Below are positions 50,217 to 62,200 of a stretch of DNA of 64,000 nucleotides, piece by piece. Position numbers and translations under genes: made by a program. The notes below the pieces were generated by a model. That model did no database searches. It saw nothing but the letters and a program-made list of their open reading frames with translations, and was not told the origin of the DNA. The number at the start of each line of letters is the position of its first letter. Position 1 is the stretch's first letter. Source of the DNA: Chaetoceros tenuissimus (lineage: Eukaryota; Bacillariophyta; Thalassiosirophyceae; Chaetocerotales; Chaetocerotaceae); contig BLLK01000058.1 of the NCBI GenBank assembly GCA_021927905.1, positions 248,001 to 312,000 of the forward strand. The letters run 5' to 3'.

Positions 50217-52988
50217 TCATAGACGACCCTTTGGAAAGAGGATAGGATTTGCCAAAGCCACTGGTGTTGGTTCTACAAGGTGGCAGAATTCTTTACACCA
50301 AGAACGAAACCCTTCATAATCTTGTGCTTCGCCCTTGATGGAATCTCTGGTAACTGCCAAATGATATCCACATCCTGGGATACCATCCCAATCACAGTCA
50401 TGTCCCAAGAGGTATCTGACACAGAGTGTCAACTTCGTATACTTACCTCTTCCTTTGCCACCACGTGGTGCAAGAGGATTTCCCTTTGGTTCAGATTTCT
50501 TTGGTCCAAATCGACCTTTGACCTCTTCTTTGTTGACTCCTGGCTTGAGCCTAATAACTGCTCTTCCTGCAATTGCCGCTGTCATCTTCGCCTTTTTGGT
50601 GATGCTATCGTCCACCTGCTGTTGCTTTCTTTTAGATCCTGTCTGAGTGGACTTGAAGATGAAATGTTTTACTGGTTGATGAACCACCTCTCGACCGTAA
50701 TCCTTGTCTTCAAGAGATTTCTCAAAGTCTGCAAAAAGTGTTGCCATGCGCTGGTTGAACTCATCCACGCTCTTGTAAAGATCCACTGTAGTGTCACCAG
50801 TGTGATAGACTGATGGGATCATGGGTTGTTGATGCTCGAGGCAACTCACTCGTCCTCTGTGAATGATCTCGTATCGATGTGGCTCTGTTACTTCACCTAG
50901 AAATGCTGCATCTGCAAAAAGATCATGCACCATTCTCATGATTTGAAAGGAAATCATACATTTATCAATATGTGGAAAGTCCCAAAACTGTCCCAGTTTA
51001 CTGTTCTTGAGCTTGTCCATCAGCGTGTCGAAGCAGTACAGTAGGAGCGGCATCATCTTCTTATTGTGTTCATAAGCAAAGAGGTTTCGCAATGTTACCC
51101 TAACCGCTTCCAAGAATACCATGATGTCCACAAAGTTTTTGAAGCCGTCTGCTGGCATCAAGGGGTGAGCTACCTTGTCATGAACTTCCATATCACAGTA
51201 TGGGAGTAAAAGCAAAGACATAAGTGGTGTATATCCTGTGAACTTTTGCGATCCCAACAATGAACTGAAAGACAACTTGCCCTTAAGGAACAAACCGAAG
51301 GCCTCGTCAGAGAAGAGTCTGGACTTATCAGGAACTGCTTGTTTGACGTAAGAGTTCAGATTCATGCCAAGAAATTGGGCATGGACGTTGAGGCTATCCG
51401 GTCCTCTTCTTCTCCATCTATCTGTGAGCTTCCCTGGGAGCATAAAGCGCTTGTCAAGGATTGGAACAGTCTCCTGAGTATGGGTATCAAATGCTTCCCA
51501 TGCGTTTGCAAGATCTGCTCTATGGATGTGGGTATCATGATTATCGCCCAAACGCAAAGAACAGCCATAAAGGGCTGATAGCTTCCTCTCAAAGTCTTCT
51601 GAAAAGAGAGACTTAATCTTTTCTGGGGTTGGAGTAGTACCTAGGTCGCCATCGTCACTCTCTTCATCGCTCTTATCATTCTTGGATGCCGAGGCTGGAC
51701 TCTTGGATGTCTGGGGATTTTGATTTGGGGCTATCTTAGAAATCAGAGCTCTCGGGCTTCTCTTCGAAGAGGAAGAAGCAGCTTTCTTGTTTTTACTTGA
51801 GACTCTATCCGGAGAGACCATTGTCACATCTGGTTGATGCTCAAGAAGCGTAGGCTTAGGTAGTTGACGATAATGGTCCAGCCACCACTGCTTCTCAATC
51901 GTGTAGATAGTGCCCATCACTTCATATTCATCACTCCAATCGTCATCTGTGAAGGGGCTTTCCTGCATATGGATCACTCCAAAAAGGACATTAGCATCAT
52001 CTTCCTTGCCTTCCAAGTCGTGACTCCAAATGTTGTCAACAATGACCTTGAACATTGTCTGAATTGCTGCATTTTGCTCTGCTCTGGTTGCCATGCCTTG
52101 GAAGGGACATGTAGACATAGTTCCTTCAAAAATGGAAGGAGATGCCACCACTGCTTTCACCCACAACTGAAAGAAGGAATCCTCAAGCAAAGGAGAATCT
52201 TTAGGACAACCTGCCTCCACCAAAGTATCTGTGAAACTCTTCCATGCTCTTTTTTGATCCGAGAAATTTCCATCCGAAATGGAAGTAGGGAGAGGGATTT
52301 CCGACAGAAAGGCAAAATCTCCTCCTGCCAGGAGTGGAAAATATACTGGAAGTGCAGCTGGGAAGAAAGTTCCCGATCCAAGAGTTGCATTGGCTTCCTT
52401 TAGAAGGAAATCGTCTGGATCCGATCTGACCTTTGCTGGGAGTACTGTTTTGGACATACGGAAGGAGTCCTTATGCTCTTTGTTCAGAGCTGCTTCAAAC
52501 TGTCTGACAGCTGGGATATTGGTAAGTCGGAATCTGTTGATGGCATTTGGATATTTGACTGTGGAGAAATAAGTGTTCTCCTGTAGCTCATCAAATGTGA
52601 GTGGTTCCCCGCCTCTAGTAAGAGAATTGGCATCCGAGAGTCCCATCAAGGCATGAGCCTTCTTGCTATCCTCGTTGCTGTCCGGGTAGACTACTGCAAT
52701 GGTAGTCATGAAATGAAGGGAATGGCCCTTGCCGTCCTTGGCCTTTGTGACCACTACACAACCGCCACTTCTGCTAGTGAGACCGACTGGGAAAAGAGAC
52801 TCCGTCTCCTGATAGAAAGAAGCCACATGGGGCTGAAGGAGTGGCTTGGAATCCGTTAGTGTGCCCACCACCGAAGGTGTAATTCCTGCAACATGTTTGG
52901 CCAGGCCTTTGGCCTTGGATGGATCGTCTTCAACCTCCCCTTGGAGAGTTGCTAAATCCGCCTTGAAGATGTGTGCTTTGGAAGACAT
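50217..52988 (-). mobile_element. gag-like part of the retrotransposon
   Basis: A long open region of about 920 codons. It has no enzyme motif, a Ser/Lys-rich linker in the middle and, near the end, a Cys-Cys-Cys-His knuckle (LCVRYLLGHDC then GCGYH) of the kind expected for nucleic-acid binding in gag proteins. Listed as part of the fossil element. Confidence 0.75.
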
Positions 52989-53549
52989 GATTGCAAGAAG
53001 TGGAGAAAACTAGAGAACTAGAGAGAAAGCTGAATCTGCTCGAAGTGGAGCTTGTATACAAGTGATGCAAGAGAAAGGAAACTCGTCTAATGCAACAGAG
53101 AGGCTGCGAACTAGGAGGAGTTGATGTACTTCTTGCAATCATAAGAAAGTGAGTTCTAGGTGAGATGCCTCTACTGCATGAGTGCTGCTGTCTCGGTGTG
53201 CCTGAAGGCTATGCCAGCGCAAACGGTCCTGGGAAGTGATTCCCATTCTCCGTCTACGTGGCAGTGGAAGTCACAGGCTTTGTTGGCTTGTCGCTAGCTA
53301 GCTAACAAAATTATTGAAAATTCATTTTTCATATAGAATTTTTTTCTAGTATTGTAAGGACGTCATTTTCATGTTGGGGCCCGACCAGTCGGTGGCGGAC
53401 AAAAATGGAGACTACCAAAACAAAACAAAAGCAAATTTACTTCTCTCTTAAGAACCAAGCGAAAGAACATAGTATTCAGCTCTTGCCTTCGTTTCTTGGG
53501 AAACCAATAATAATTACGTACAAACATATCAACCAATAGTTTGAGAAAA

Positions 53550-53973
53550 ATGACTAGTAGAAGAGGTGCTGCTCTTGGGAATGGACCGGATGACAATGAT
53601 GAAAATGAAAGGGCATCTCTACTCCCAAAACGCAGAAATATCTGTGCAAGTTTACCCAGCGAAATAGACGTTTTTGGATTCTACTTTAGTATCAAACACT
53701 CCTTGCTAATATACCTAGTCTCTGTATTAATGTTCGGACTCATCGGTAGTAAGTTCATTAGGATGTATTGAATAAATTGAAATGGCATGTACTCATCTTC
53801 TCCATTCTTTAGGTGTATTCGGTCTAATTGCATTAGCTTTCTACACTTTCATGGAAAAGAGATCTGTAAGTTATAATAGTCAAAGAAGTTCAAATACAAG
53901 AGCTGTTCGTTGGGGTGGCGGAGCAAACATTAGAGGCGTTGGAGATTTGCCGAAAGATCCAAAAAGTGCATGA
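53550..53973 (+). CDS. Small two-helix membrane protein (copy B)
   Basis: Exons 53550-53748 and 53813-53973, 119 residues. Same structure as the copy at 41640. The only protein change is Ser for Phe in the first membrane helix (LVSVLMFG). Here the retroelement edge lies 243 bp before the start codon, so promoter function may differ from copy A. Confidence 0.65.
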
Positions 53974-54495
53974 GGACCTTCATCCTGTGCGTAAGAAATT
54001 GCTCGGATTTGCAATAAAAAGACAGGTTTCTAAAATTGCAAGGTTGAAATTATAGAAAATTGTTTAAGCAGCTAAGACTGCTTTAATGACGCTTCCAATG
54101 GGTTTTTCTTATTGAAAGGGGAGACTGTGGAAGCTGAGAAACAACAATTTTTCTTTAAATAAATATTTTGAAGATTGAATCCAACTGAATGCAGTGTATT
54201 TCGCTAAGATCTCTTCATGGTGATGTATATTATATGTAAAGTAAAGCAATCAAATTGCTGGTATGTATACTCTATTATAAGAGAGGCAAAAGGAGGCAAG
54301 CGACAGCGCACGTCATTGTTCATGCAAAACTTTTTAGCTGAAATGCTTTATTTGAATTTAGGTTATGAGTGCTTCTCTAAAAGGCTTCGCATTATGTGAT
54401 GTTTGTTCTGTGGGATCGCCATCATCAACACAACTTTCAGTATTCGAAACTCTATAGATCTTATTCTTCAAAACGCTCGGCGACTTTTACCGAAT

Positions 54496-55310
54496 ATGCC
54501 ATCAACGACCCAGTCTAGATTCGCAAATGTAAAGTTGAGAGGTTTCTGGAGATCGTCCTGTACGTGGAGAACTCGAATAGCATTGCTAGCCAAAGAGATC
54601 CCATTTGAGTATGAATCTATTAATATTTTAGATGGTGAAGCAGCTAGTGCCGACTTTGAGAAAGATAACCCTATGCGTCAGGTGCCTATTTTGGAATGTA
54701 TTGATAACGACACAGGAGAAAAGATTAGAATATTTCAGTCAGTCGCAATCATTGAATTCATCCATGAAGCTTTTCCAGTATCCGGATCATCTCTGTATCC
54801 AAGTGATATTGTAGCAAAAGCGAGAGTCAGAGAAATTGCAGGTTAGTTATATTTTGTACATTGATTGCCGAGTCTATAATTATTTTCATTTTGGAGAAAA
54901 GAAAATGACAAGCAAATTTTGTAACAATTCTAGAAGTTGTGAATGCTGGTATACAGCCACTGCAAAATCTTTCAGCTATGGCTTTAATAGATGAGTTGAG
55001 TGCTGGAATGGTGGAAATACAACTTGGGAATGGACAGAAATTTGCAAAAAGAAATATTGAAAGTGGTGTTGAAGCTTTGGAAAAGATTGTAGTAGAAATT
55101 AGACAAAAAGTTGTAGATCCAGGACCTTTTGCTATCGGTTCCCATAATCCTACCCTAGCTGATACATTCATTATTCCCCAAATGTATAACGCGCGTAGAT
55201 TTTGCGTGGAATTAGAAGAATATCCAATGCTAATTAGTGTGGAAAAGGCATGTTTAGACCATCCATGGTTTAAAAGTTCTCATCCTGACATTATCAAAAA
55301 GCTGGAATAA
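54496..55310 (+). CDS. Maleylacetoacetate isomerase / zeta-class GST (copy B)
   Basis: Exons 54496-54841 and 54934-55310, 240 residues. Active-site SSCTWR and all zeta motifs are intact. Four residues differ from copy A, all in exon 2 (for example RNIESGVEAL for RNSESGIEAL, and Pro for Arg before GPFAIG). The intron is 92 nt against 95 nt in copy A, and the acceptor is different (TTCTAG against CAACAG), yet the junction codon still reads Glu. Confidence 0.9.
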
Positions 55311-55664
55311 ACGATAATGATTGCCAAATTGAGGTTGTATATAATTGAACATCTTTTAGAAAGAAAATGCTATGTGCTTCAATATGAAAGTTTGTATATT
55401 GTAGCGGTAATGATAGCTTACCTTTTCAATGAAAATAAAAAAAAATTTATAAAAATCGGAACAATCACCTTAGTTTAGTAAGGTTCTACTTTTAGCGTCC
55501 ATGTTTGGTTGGGAGCCTCAAAAAGGTTGAAGTAGCAAGATTTGCCGAGTAAACGCCGGCATCATCAATCTACGCACCAATACACACAAGTCGAAGCTTT
55601 CTTCTTTCCTCTCTGCTACAATAGCTCTCTACGTTATCCTCAAAACATCAACAAACTAGAAACC

Positions 55665-56518
55665 ATGAAGTCTATCGCTGCTCTCCTCGCACTTGCAAGC
55701 ACTGCTGCTGCATTCACCCCACAATCTCAGTCCACTGTAAGTTGGTGCAAAGTTGATGGTTGAACGGAAGTTTTGAGTTCTGGAAAAAGATTTTTGACGG
55801 TGGAAATTCTTTTCAGATTTTCTTGATTGGAGGTGGATAATTGAAAGAAAAGACTGTGAAAATAGAGTTCAGATTTATAGCACTAAGAATATTTCTCTAA
55901 CAATATTTCTTTCAATAGTCCTCCACCGCTCTTAGCGAGAGAATTTCTTCTCTTGACCCATCTATTGGAGTAACTGAGCCACTTGGTTTGTACGATCCTC
56001 TTGGATGGCTTGACCCAGAGAAGGATCCAGCTTCCAAGTTCGCTACTTTCCACGCTAACTTCGAGCGTCGTCGTGCTGTTGAGCGTAAGCATGGACGTAT
56101 TGCTATGGTTGCTGTTGTTGGTATGCTTTTCCACAACGCAGACATTGAGTTCCCAGGATACCTTTCCAAGGAGCTTGGAATCCGTTTCTCTGACGTACCA
56201 AATGGTATGAACGGACTTTTCTCCATCCCCCTTGCTGGACTTACCCAGATTGTTTTCGCAATCGGAGTTATGGAGCTTGCTATCTGGCCAGCATCTGACT
56301 ACTCTGGAGACTACGGAACCGGATACGGACGTCCATTCGTACCAAATGTACTTGAGGGAGATGAGCTTAAGTACAAGCTCGATATGGAGATCAACCAGGG
56401 ACGTGCTGCTATGATGGGAATTATGGGAGCTATGGTTGGAGAGGCTGTAACTGGACAGACCCTTGCTGAGCAGATCGCTTCTAACAACTTGGGACTTTTC
56501 TCTGCTCTTTTCGAGTAA
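55665..56518 (+). CDS. Fucoxanthin-chlorophyll a/c protein (copy B)
   Basis: Exons 55665-55736 and 55919-56518, 223 residues, identical in protein to the copy at 43758; coding differences are silent (for example GATGTA against GACGTA). The intron has the same length and a few substitutions. Promoter hairpin conserved at 55467. Confidence 0.93.
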
Positions 56519-56728
56519 ACAAATCAATGTCAAAATAGGAATGGATTTTTCAAAGAATTTTGTCAGATGCCAAGGGGCGCTAAATTAAGCGACTGTTGCT
56601 ATCTATTGGTACAAGCAAAATGTAGATACATCATCAATTCAACGAATTATTATAGTTGTGGATGACTAGGAACAAGAATATCGTAACAAATAATTCGCGA
56701 TATATTGTCTTTGGAAACTGGAATATTA

Positions 56729-57190
56729 TTATTTACAACATGGACAGGAAACATGAAATGTCCCCTTGTATTGTAGGAGATGTTTGGCTTCCTTCATCTT
56801 TTCTTCATTTGTCAAATCGATTTCTTGTGTTGTTTCTTTCTCGGTTATAAATGTGCATAGTAAAATTTCCCCATCATTTCCACTTCTTGTTGTGGTAGGG
56901 TCGAAAGGTTTTTCTATTTCAGGTTCCCATGGAAATGGTTCATTTTCAACTAAGATTGATGTCTTGTTGCAATGCGATTTGCCGTACTTGCTATTATGAT
57001 TGTTATCATGCGGTCGATTTAGGAGCAGCTTCAAGAATTTCCGTAGTTCTTGCCATTGACAAGCAGATCTATTCTTCTTTTTCAGAATTATAAAATAGAT
57101 CGAAGTCAGAGTAAACAGAGTGACGTCTAGTTTTGATAATCCCTGCACGAATACTGTTCTTTCAGTGCTTTCATCAAGAGAGGTATACAT
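56729..57190 (-). CDS. Unknown small protein (copy B)
   Basis: Single exon, 153 residues. Same hydrophobic segment and CPCCK end as copy A. Differences are concentrated in two short stretches (RSACQWQEL for RSSRLQCQEL, and DPTTTRSG for DPVSRSG) where indels nonetheless leave the reading frame intact downstream. Confidence 0.55.
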   Translation of the reverse strand: MYTSLDESTERTVFVQGLSKLDVTLFTLTSIYFIILKKKNRSACQWQELRKFLKLLLNRPHDNNHNSKYGKSHCNKTSILVENEPFPWEPEIEKPFDPTTTRSGNDGEILLCTFITEKETTQEIDLTNEEKMKEAKHLLQYKGTFHVSCPCCK

Positions 57191-57514
57191 CGCACATCAT
57201 AGGGAGCGTACAAGTAGCAAAGATATGAAATGAACTTGATCCAAGTGGCGTAGCAAAAAGCTGTCAGCTGTCAGTGTCGAACTTACATAGTAGCTACCAT
57301 TATTTATGTAAGTACGTGAGACAATGACGACGATGAGTGAGAGTGAATGTGAGAGTTCATGTTTTGATTGTAACTTTTTGCATTCATAGCTATTCTATTC
57401 ACATATTAAATTGCAGTAAAAATATCTGTTGTACCATACCTTATCTAAGTGAACTTTTAGCTAGCTAGTAATAGGGTCGAATTTGGGCAATAAAAAAGAT
57501 CCTAGTCATCAAAC

Positions 57515-58291
57515 ATGAGCACAAGAGTACTACTTATAATTGTGTCAGCGATCCTGATCAATGGCAAGCTCATACAATCATTGAGCAGCTCCGGGAGTAG
57601 AAGTAGTCAGAGATTGATGGATAATTTGGAAATGGTTTCCTTGGAAATGAAAAAGAGTGATTTGAAACGAAAAGATTTCATATCACTGTCAATTGCCTTT
57701 TCGGGTTTTATCTTTTCAAATCCATTGAAAGCTGCAGCATCAAATCTTCCCGAAAGCACTGGCGCAGACTTTAGCAAAACTGGTAGTCCAGAAAAGCTAG
57801 CTCCTATTCTAGCTATGAAGGAAGATCTTGATGAAGTTCAAAAGAAATTGATTGAGAATCAATCACCATCTTCAACTCAGCAACTGCTGGAGCAACTCAA
57901 GAAAATATTAGAAAACAGCATTCCTGAAGATGAAAAAGCATTTAAGCGAATCTTTGATGAATATTCACAGCCAGTGAGCTATAAACAAAAGTATATGGAT
58001 TCGAATGCATTCTTAATTTACTATACGAAAGGTTTCGATGGAGTAGGTAGGCCATCGATAGAAAGTGGTGATGAGATTCCTTTGCAAACTCTGCAGTATG
58101 GAGCGAGAAATGAATGTTGGACAAGCTATGATGATTTAATTACCGAAATTAAATTTGGTATCAAAGATAGTTCGACAGAACTAGGTGAATTGAAACTTTT
58201 TCTCGACAAGTCCATTTCATCATGGAACAATTACATAGGCCTTGCTCCTAGATCAACGATTGAGAAAGCAGAAGAATTGCTAAGAAATTAA
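57515..58291 (+). CDS. Predicted plastid (thylakoid lumen) protein (copy B)
   Basis: Single exon, 258 residues; both targeting segments and the KAAAS cleavage site as in copy A. Substitutions against copy A: SQRLMDN for SQRFMDN, MVSLEMKKS for MFSLEMRKS, KDSSTELG for KDGSTELG and KLFLD for KLLLD. Confidence 0.65.
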   Translation: MSTRVLLIIVSAILINGKLIQSLSSSGSRSSQRLMDNLEMVSLEMKKSDLKRKDFISLSIAFSGFIFSNPLKAAASNLPESTGADFSKTGSPEKLAPILAMKEDLDEVQKKLIENQSPSSTQQLLEQLKKILENSIPEDEKAFKRIFDEYSQPVSYKQKYMDSNAFLIYYTKGFDGVGRPSIESGDEIPLQTLQYGARNECWTSYDDLITEIKFGIKDSSTELGELKLFLDKSISSWNNYIGLAPRSTIEKAEELLRN

Positions 58292-58305
58292 TTAGACTAG
58301 GTGAT

Positions 58306-58992
58306 TCAGTTCGACTTGTCTTGTCCTTTTCTCCAAGAAACGTATTGTTGCTTAATATTTTCTCTCTTTTTTTGGCTTTCATTCTTCTTTTCCAGGTATA
58401 TTTGCTGCTCAATGGTAGCTTTAGTTTTCATCCTTTCTTCTCGCAACTCTTTTAGATCCGTTCTAAACTGCTTCTGATTCATCGAATCTTCTACAGAGCG
58501 CAAATAGTCTGCTAGTTTTATCGAATCATTGCATTTTTGTCTCGACTCAACCACATCTATCGGTTTCAGATTATCTCTACACCTTAGTGTCGTATCTGCT
58601 CCAAATGAAACCAGCAATTTTGCAAGGGAAAGTTCAGTACAGAGGTGCAGAGGAGTGCGTCCATACTTGTTTCTCGCGTTCACATCAGCTCCATGAAAGA
58701 GCAACTTGAAGGCTGTATCTCTATTTGAAATGTGTAGTGCTAGATGCAAAGCTGTTTCCTTTCCAAAGAGTGTCTTTTTGTTTATTTCGAGGGACGCGTC
58801 TTGAAGTAAATAGTCCAAAGTCTTTCTATCTTCTCCCAAAACAGAATTATGAAGCAAATTCCTTCCTGTGTAGTCTAGAAGGTTCCTCTTGTTAACATCT
58901 TCGATCAAAGCAATGTCTTTGGTACTATCTGAAGTATCCTCGATTTCGATTTCTCCAACAAGTCCTTCAACAATATCGAGCAGATTTTCCAT
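58306..58992 (-). CDS. Ankyrin-repeat protein (copy B)
   Basis: Single exon, 228 residues from the ATG at 58992. Ankyrin units as in copy A with a handful of changes (ADVNARNKYG for ADVNSRNKYG, GADTTLRCRD for GANTTLRCRN, KPIDVVESRQKCND for KPIDIVESRQKNDD), all compatible with the fold. Confidence 0.8.
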   Translation of the reverse strand: MENLLDIVEGLVGEIEIEDTSDSTKDIALIEDVNKRNLLDYTGRNLLHNSVLGEDRKTLDYLLQDASLEINKKTLFGKETALHLALHISNRDTAFKLLFHGADVNARNKYGRTPLHLCTELSLAKLLVSFGADTTLRCRDNLKPIDVVESRQKCNDSIKLADYLRSVEDSMNQKQFRTDLKELREERMKTKATIEQQIYLEKKNESQKKRENIKQQYVSWRKGQDKSN

Positions 58993-59252
58993 TTTGCTGG
59001 TAGTCTGCAACTTTTTTTATTCCAATTCTTCGATTTGTATATCTCTACATGGGGACTAGTGAGTTGAAAAGATACCTGTGTTGGCTGAGTGATGGGAATA
59101 ATTACCTGATAATCTAACCATGTGACATAGCTTACCTAAAAGGAACAACATAACACTATCACTTTCCCCATCTACCTGTCCAATAAAAAATTTTCAAAGT
59201 GAAATCGAATATTTGTACTTTAGAAAAAGAGGCATTTTTAAATTTATATTAT

Positions 59253-62200
59253 TTATTGAATTGCTGGGCCCCTTTGTTGTGTAGTGATACGGTCTCCTAG
59301 ACTGAGAGCGATACCCTGTGTCTTGGATCTAATTCTAATGTATCCTGCAAGCTCACCCTCGCTGTCTTCCTTCTTTTCGACGGAGACGTTGACAAGAGCA
59401 TCCTCTCCAAATACACTTCTAGCATAAAGATTCGCTGCCAAGAAAGTTCCCTTTTGAGATTCATCATGAGGAGTCAAGCATTTCATATTAGTTGACTTTA
59501 CGATATGGTTCAGGAATTCAGACAAATCAGTGATGCTGGTTGTGATTGCAACCTTATTCTCCCATTCAAACTCTGCCCACATAGATCTGAAAACTTCATC
59601 GGTACAAGTTGCAGGTCTGATGTAGTCCATAATATCCATGTGAATATCATTGAGATTAATGTAAAATTTCTCTTTTGTTGAAGCGTCTTCATATACAATT
59701 GTTCCAAAAATGTGACCAGTTTCAGTGGATGATACCTTGATACTTGCACGAATAGTTGTTTGATCCATTGGTCCAATAGTCTGACTTTGAGGTCTCTCAA
59801 CAATCTTCATATCTCCCATGGTGCTTAATTCGACATTCAAATTGGAGAGGGTATTTGGAGTTCTATTGATTACGAGAATTTCCAATGAAATATCATAGTC
59901 TCGTACTGTGACGAAAGCCTCCGCGTAAACTGGGTCAGCAAATCCACTGAGTTGGTACACATGATTAAGTTCATGGGATAGGAGGGAACTTCCTCCTTCG
60001 TATCCAGTTGCACGTGCAAGATCATGACCATCGTCCAAATCCAATTCACCACTTGCAACAGCGCTTGAACGAAGCTGACGGAAATGAATAAGATCATCCG
60101 CTTGTACAACTGGTTTTGTTGCTTCTTCTTTCTTGCTCTCTTTTGAATCCTTATCCTTCAAACTCTTCAAGAAAGTTCCAAATGCAGCCTTACCCTTTCC
60201 AAGCATGATTGGTTTCAAAAGAGCATTAGCCTTTGGATCCAATAATGCGCGCGTGCAAAGAGTAATACGTTCAGAACAATCAGCAAGACTTGATCTTTGT
60301 GCTGTAATAGTTGTCTCCGCCATCTTAACAATAGCGCACATGACTAGTAGGGCCTGCATTGTCATTTGCTTAGTAGATTGAGGTGTAAATGAATCAGGCA
60401 TATCGGATGCACGAAGACACAATTTCGTCAAGGTAGATGAAACAACAGATCCTAAGAAAACATCTCCGTCAATGAGCATCTTACGAAGGCCAGGTGTATC
60501 GTCCTCAACCTTCTTTACCTCACTGTAAACAGTTTGTGTCGCATAAGTTCCATCGGATAATACAACGTTCTTGGTAACCATTTTTGGTCCAGCAGCTGCT
60601 TCAGCTGCAGCTTTCTCTTTCGCCTGTTTTTCGTCGGTCTTAAGTACGAAGCATGCTTCGCCCAAAAGATTGTTGATGTCAGTAAATGCTTCTTGTAATG
60701 AATCCGCAGTTTCACAATATTCACCAAGAATCCATAGGCAAACACACATAACTCCAGTGTTCTTAATATCGTCAATGTTGTTGAGAAGTTTGGAAAGGAT
60801 AGATGGACGCAATGGAGGATATTGTTCGATGATTGCTCTAACGAAAATAATTACTTGCATTCCACTATCGGTTGACAAAAAGTCCATAAGAGTGTGAACT
60901 ACACTCTCAGCAACTTGAGGGAATCTAACTGCGCATCCATGAATTGCACGAATGAGAATTCCTCTGTAGTATGCACCCTTTGCTTCAACAGCATCTTCCC
61001 CATCTAGTTTGGTCACTTCGCGTTTCAATGTATTTACAACTTCTACAACATTACGAACATTTACGATATCCATGGCTACATCCAATACCTTCTTACAAAT
61101 ATCAGGGTTCGGTGAGGAAAGAGCGCGAAGAATATCCATAAGAAGCTCTTGCAATATTTTTGTATGATTCTTTTTCAGTCCCTCTAATCTTTCAAGCACA
61201 ATCATTTTTACATTGTTGTCATTTTGAGAGTTCAAAAGGTTGGTGTATGTCATTGCAGCTGCACGAATAGCAGTTGGTGCCGAAGATAAGGATACAAGAG
61301 TCCATGCTGCCTCATAAGATGCAGCCGGGGAATTGGATGAAAGCATTTCTAGCAACACACGTACAAAACGCGACTTCTGGTTAGGGTCGCGACGGCAGAC
61401 ACGACGAGTAAGTTCCAAAACAAGGAGAGCAAATCCATCCCCGTACTTTCCTACGTCATCCATGTTGTTTGCAAGAAATTGAATAGCTAGAGATTCATCC
61501 TGGTTAAAAAGCATGAGGAATGCGTTGCGTCTTGCTGAAATATCAGTCTCGTTCAAAAGAAATTCATTGATTAGTTCTGGCCCATCTGGAATGAGATTGT
61601 CACCAAAGAGTTTGTGAGCATGGAATACAGCAAGAGCAGCATTTTTGCGAACATATTGATTCTTATGCTCAAGGCAAGCTTTGATACTAGGAATAAGAGG
61701 TGAAAGAATCTCTTCGTCCTTCACTTTACAAAGAAATCTAAGCATAGACCCACGGACGTATTCGTTGGGATGGTTCAAATCATTCATGAGAGCGTTACAA
61801 ACAAGAATCATTTCTGGCAAAAGCTTTCTTTGTGCAGGAGGTCCACCAGCAGCTGCCGCTTGAATTTCTTCCGAGGTGGGTTCTTGATGTTTAGGAACTA
61901 CTTCCCAGTAAAGCATGCAAAGTTTCTTAAGTGGTTTGTCTTGAGAGTTGATACAGAATCGGATTACTTGCATGAGAATGCTTGGCATAGCTTCTCCCCC
62001 GAGCATTGCCATGATGGCTGCCTTGAGCGCATGCCTTTTTACCTGATTTGAAAAAGAAAAATATGAGCAAATCATTTTTGTATAATAAAACGTTCTTGGT
62101 TGACGAAACTTTCGGATTTTAATTATCAGGACGATAAAATCACAAATATTAGGGAGAAGATATTATGTTCGGATCTTCACATATGAAAACATGAAGCAAA

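Larger units (their letters stand above)
48012..53306 (-). mobile_element. Retrotransposon fossil (DIRS-like or LTR kin), cut by gap
   Basis: About 5.3 kb on the minus strand. Parts: a 5' non-coding leader (53306 to about 52989), a gag-like region (52988-50217) and a pol-like region (about 50028-48012) with reverse transcriptase and RNase H; its 3' end is lost in the gap, so integrase or recombinase, and hence the family, cannot be read. The RT followed directly by RNase H with a DAS-x-x-G-x-G motif and an INVLE motif suggests a DIRS/YR-type element, but an LTR element is possible: the outer edge reads TGTTAGC on the minus strand. It looks young and nearly whole up to the gap, with about one break. 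It abuts copy B of the block at 53307. Confidence 0.85.
53307..59820. repeat. Duplicated seven-gene block, copy B
   Basis: Counterpart of 41399-47911. From 53307 to about 54850 it differs from copy A by about two substitutions and one 2-bp indel; further right, spacers differ by many substitutions and indels. Unlike copy A it continues without interruption through the rest of beta-COP. Its left edge is the retroelement. Confidence 0.9.

Noticed and set aside
42586-54846. True recent tandem duplication of FCP and neighbours
   Set aside because: Not excluded, but the exact stop of copy A at the gap and the presence of only one full beta-COP fit an allelic assembly duplication better.
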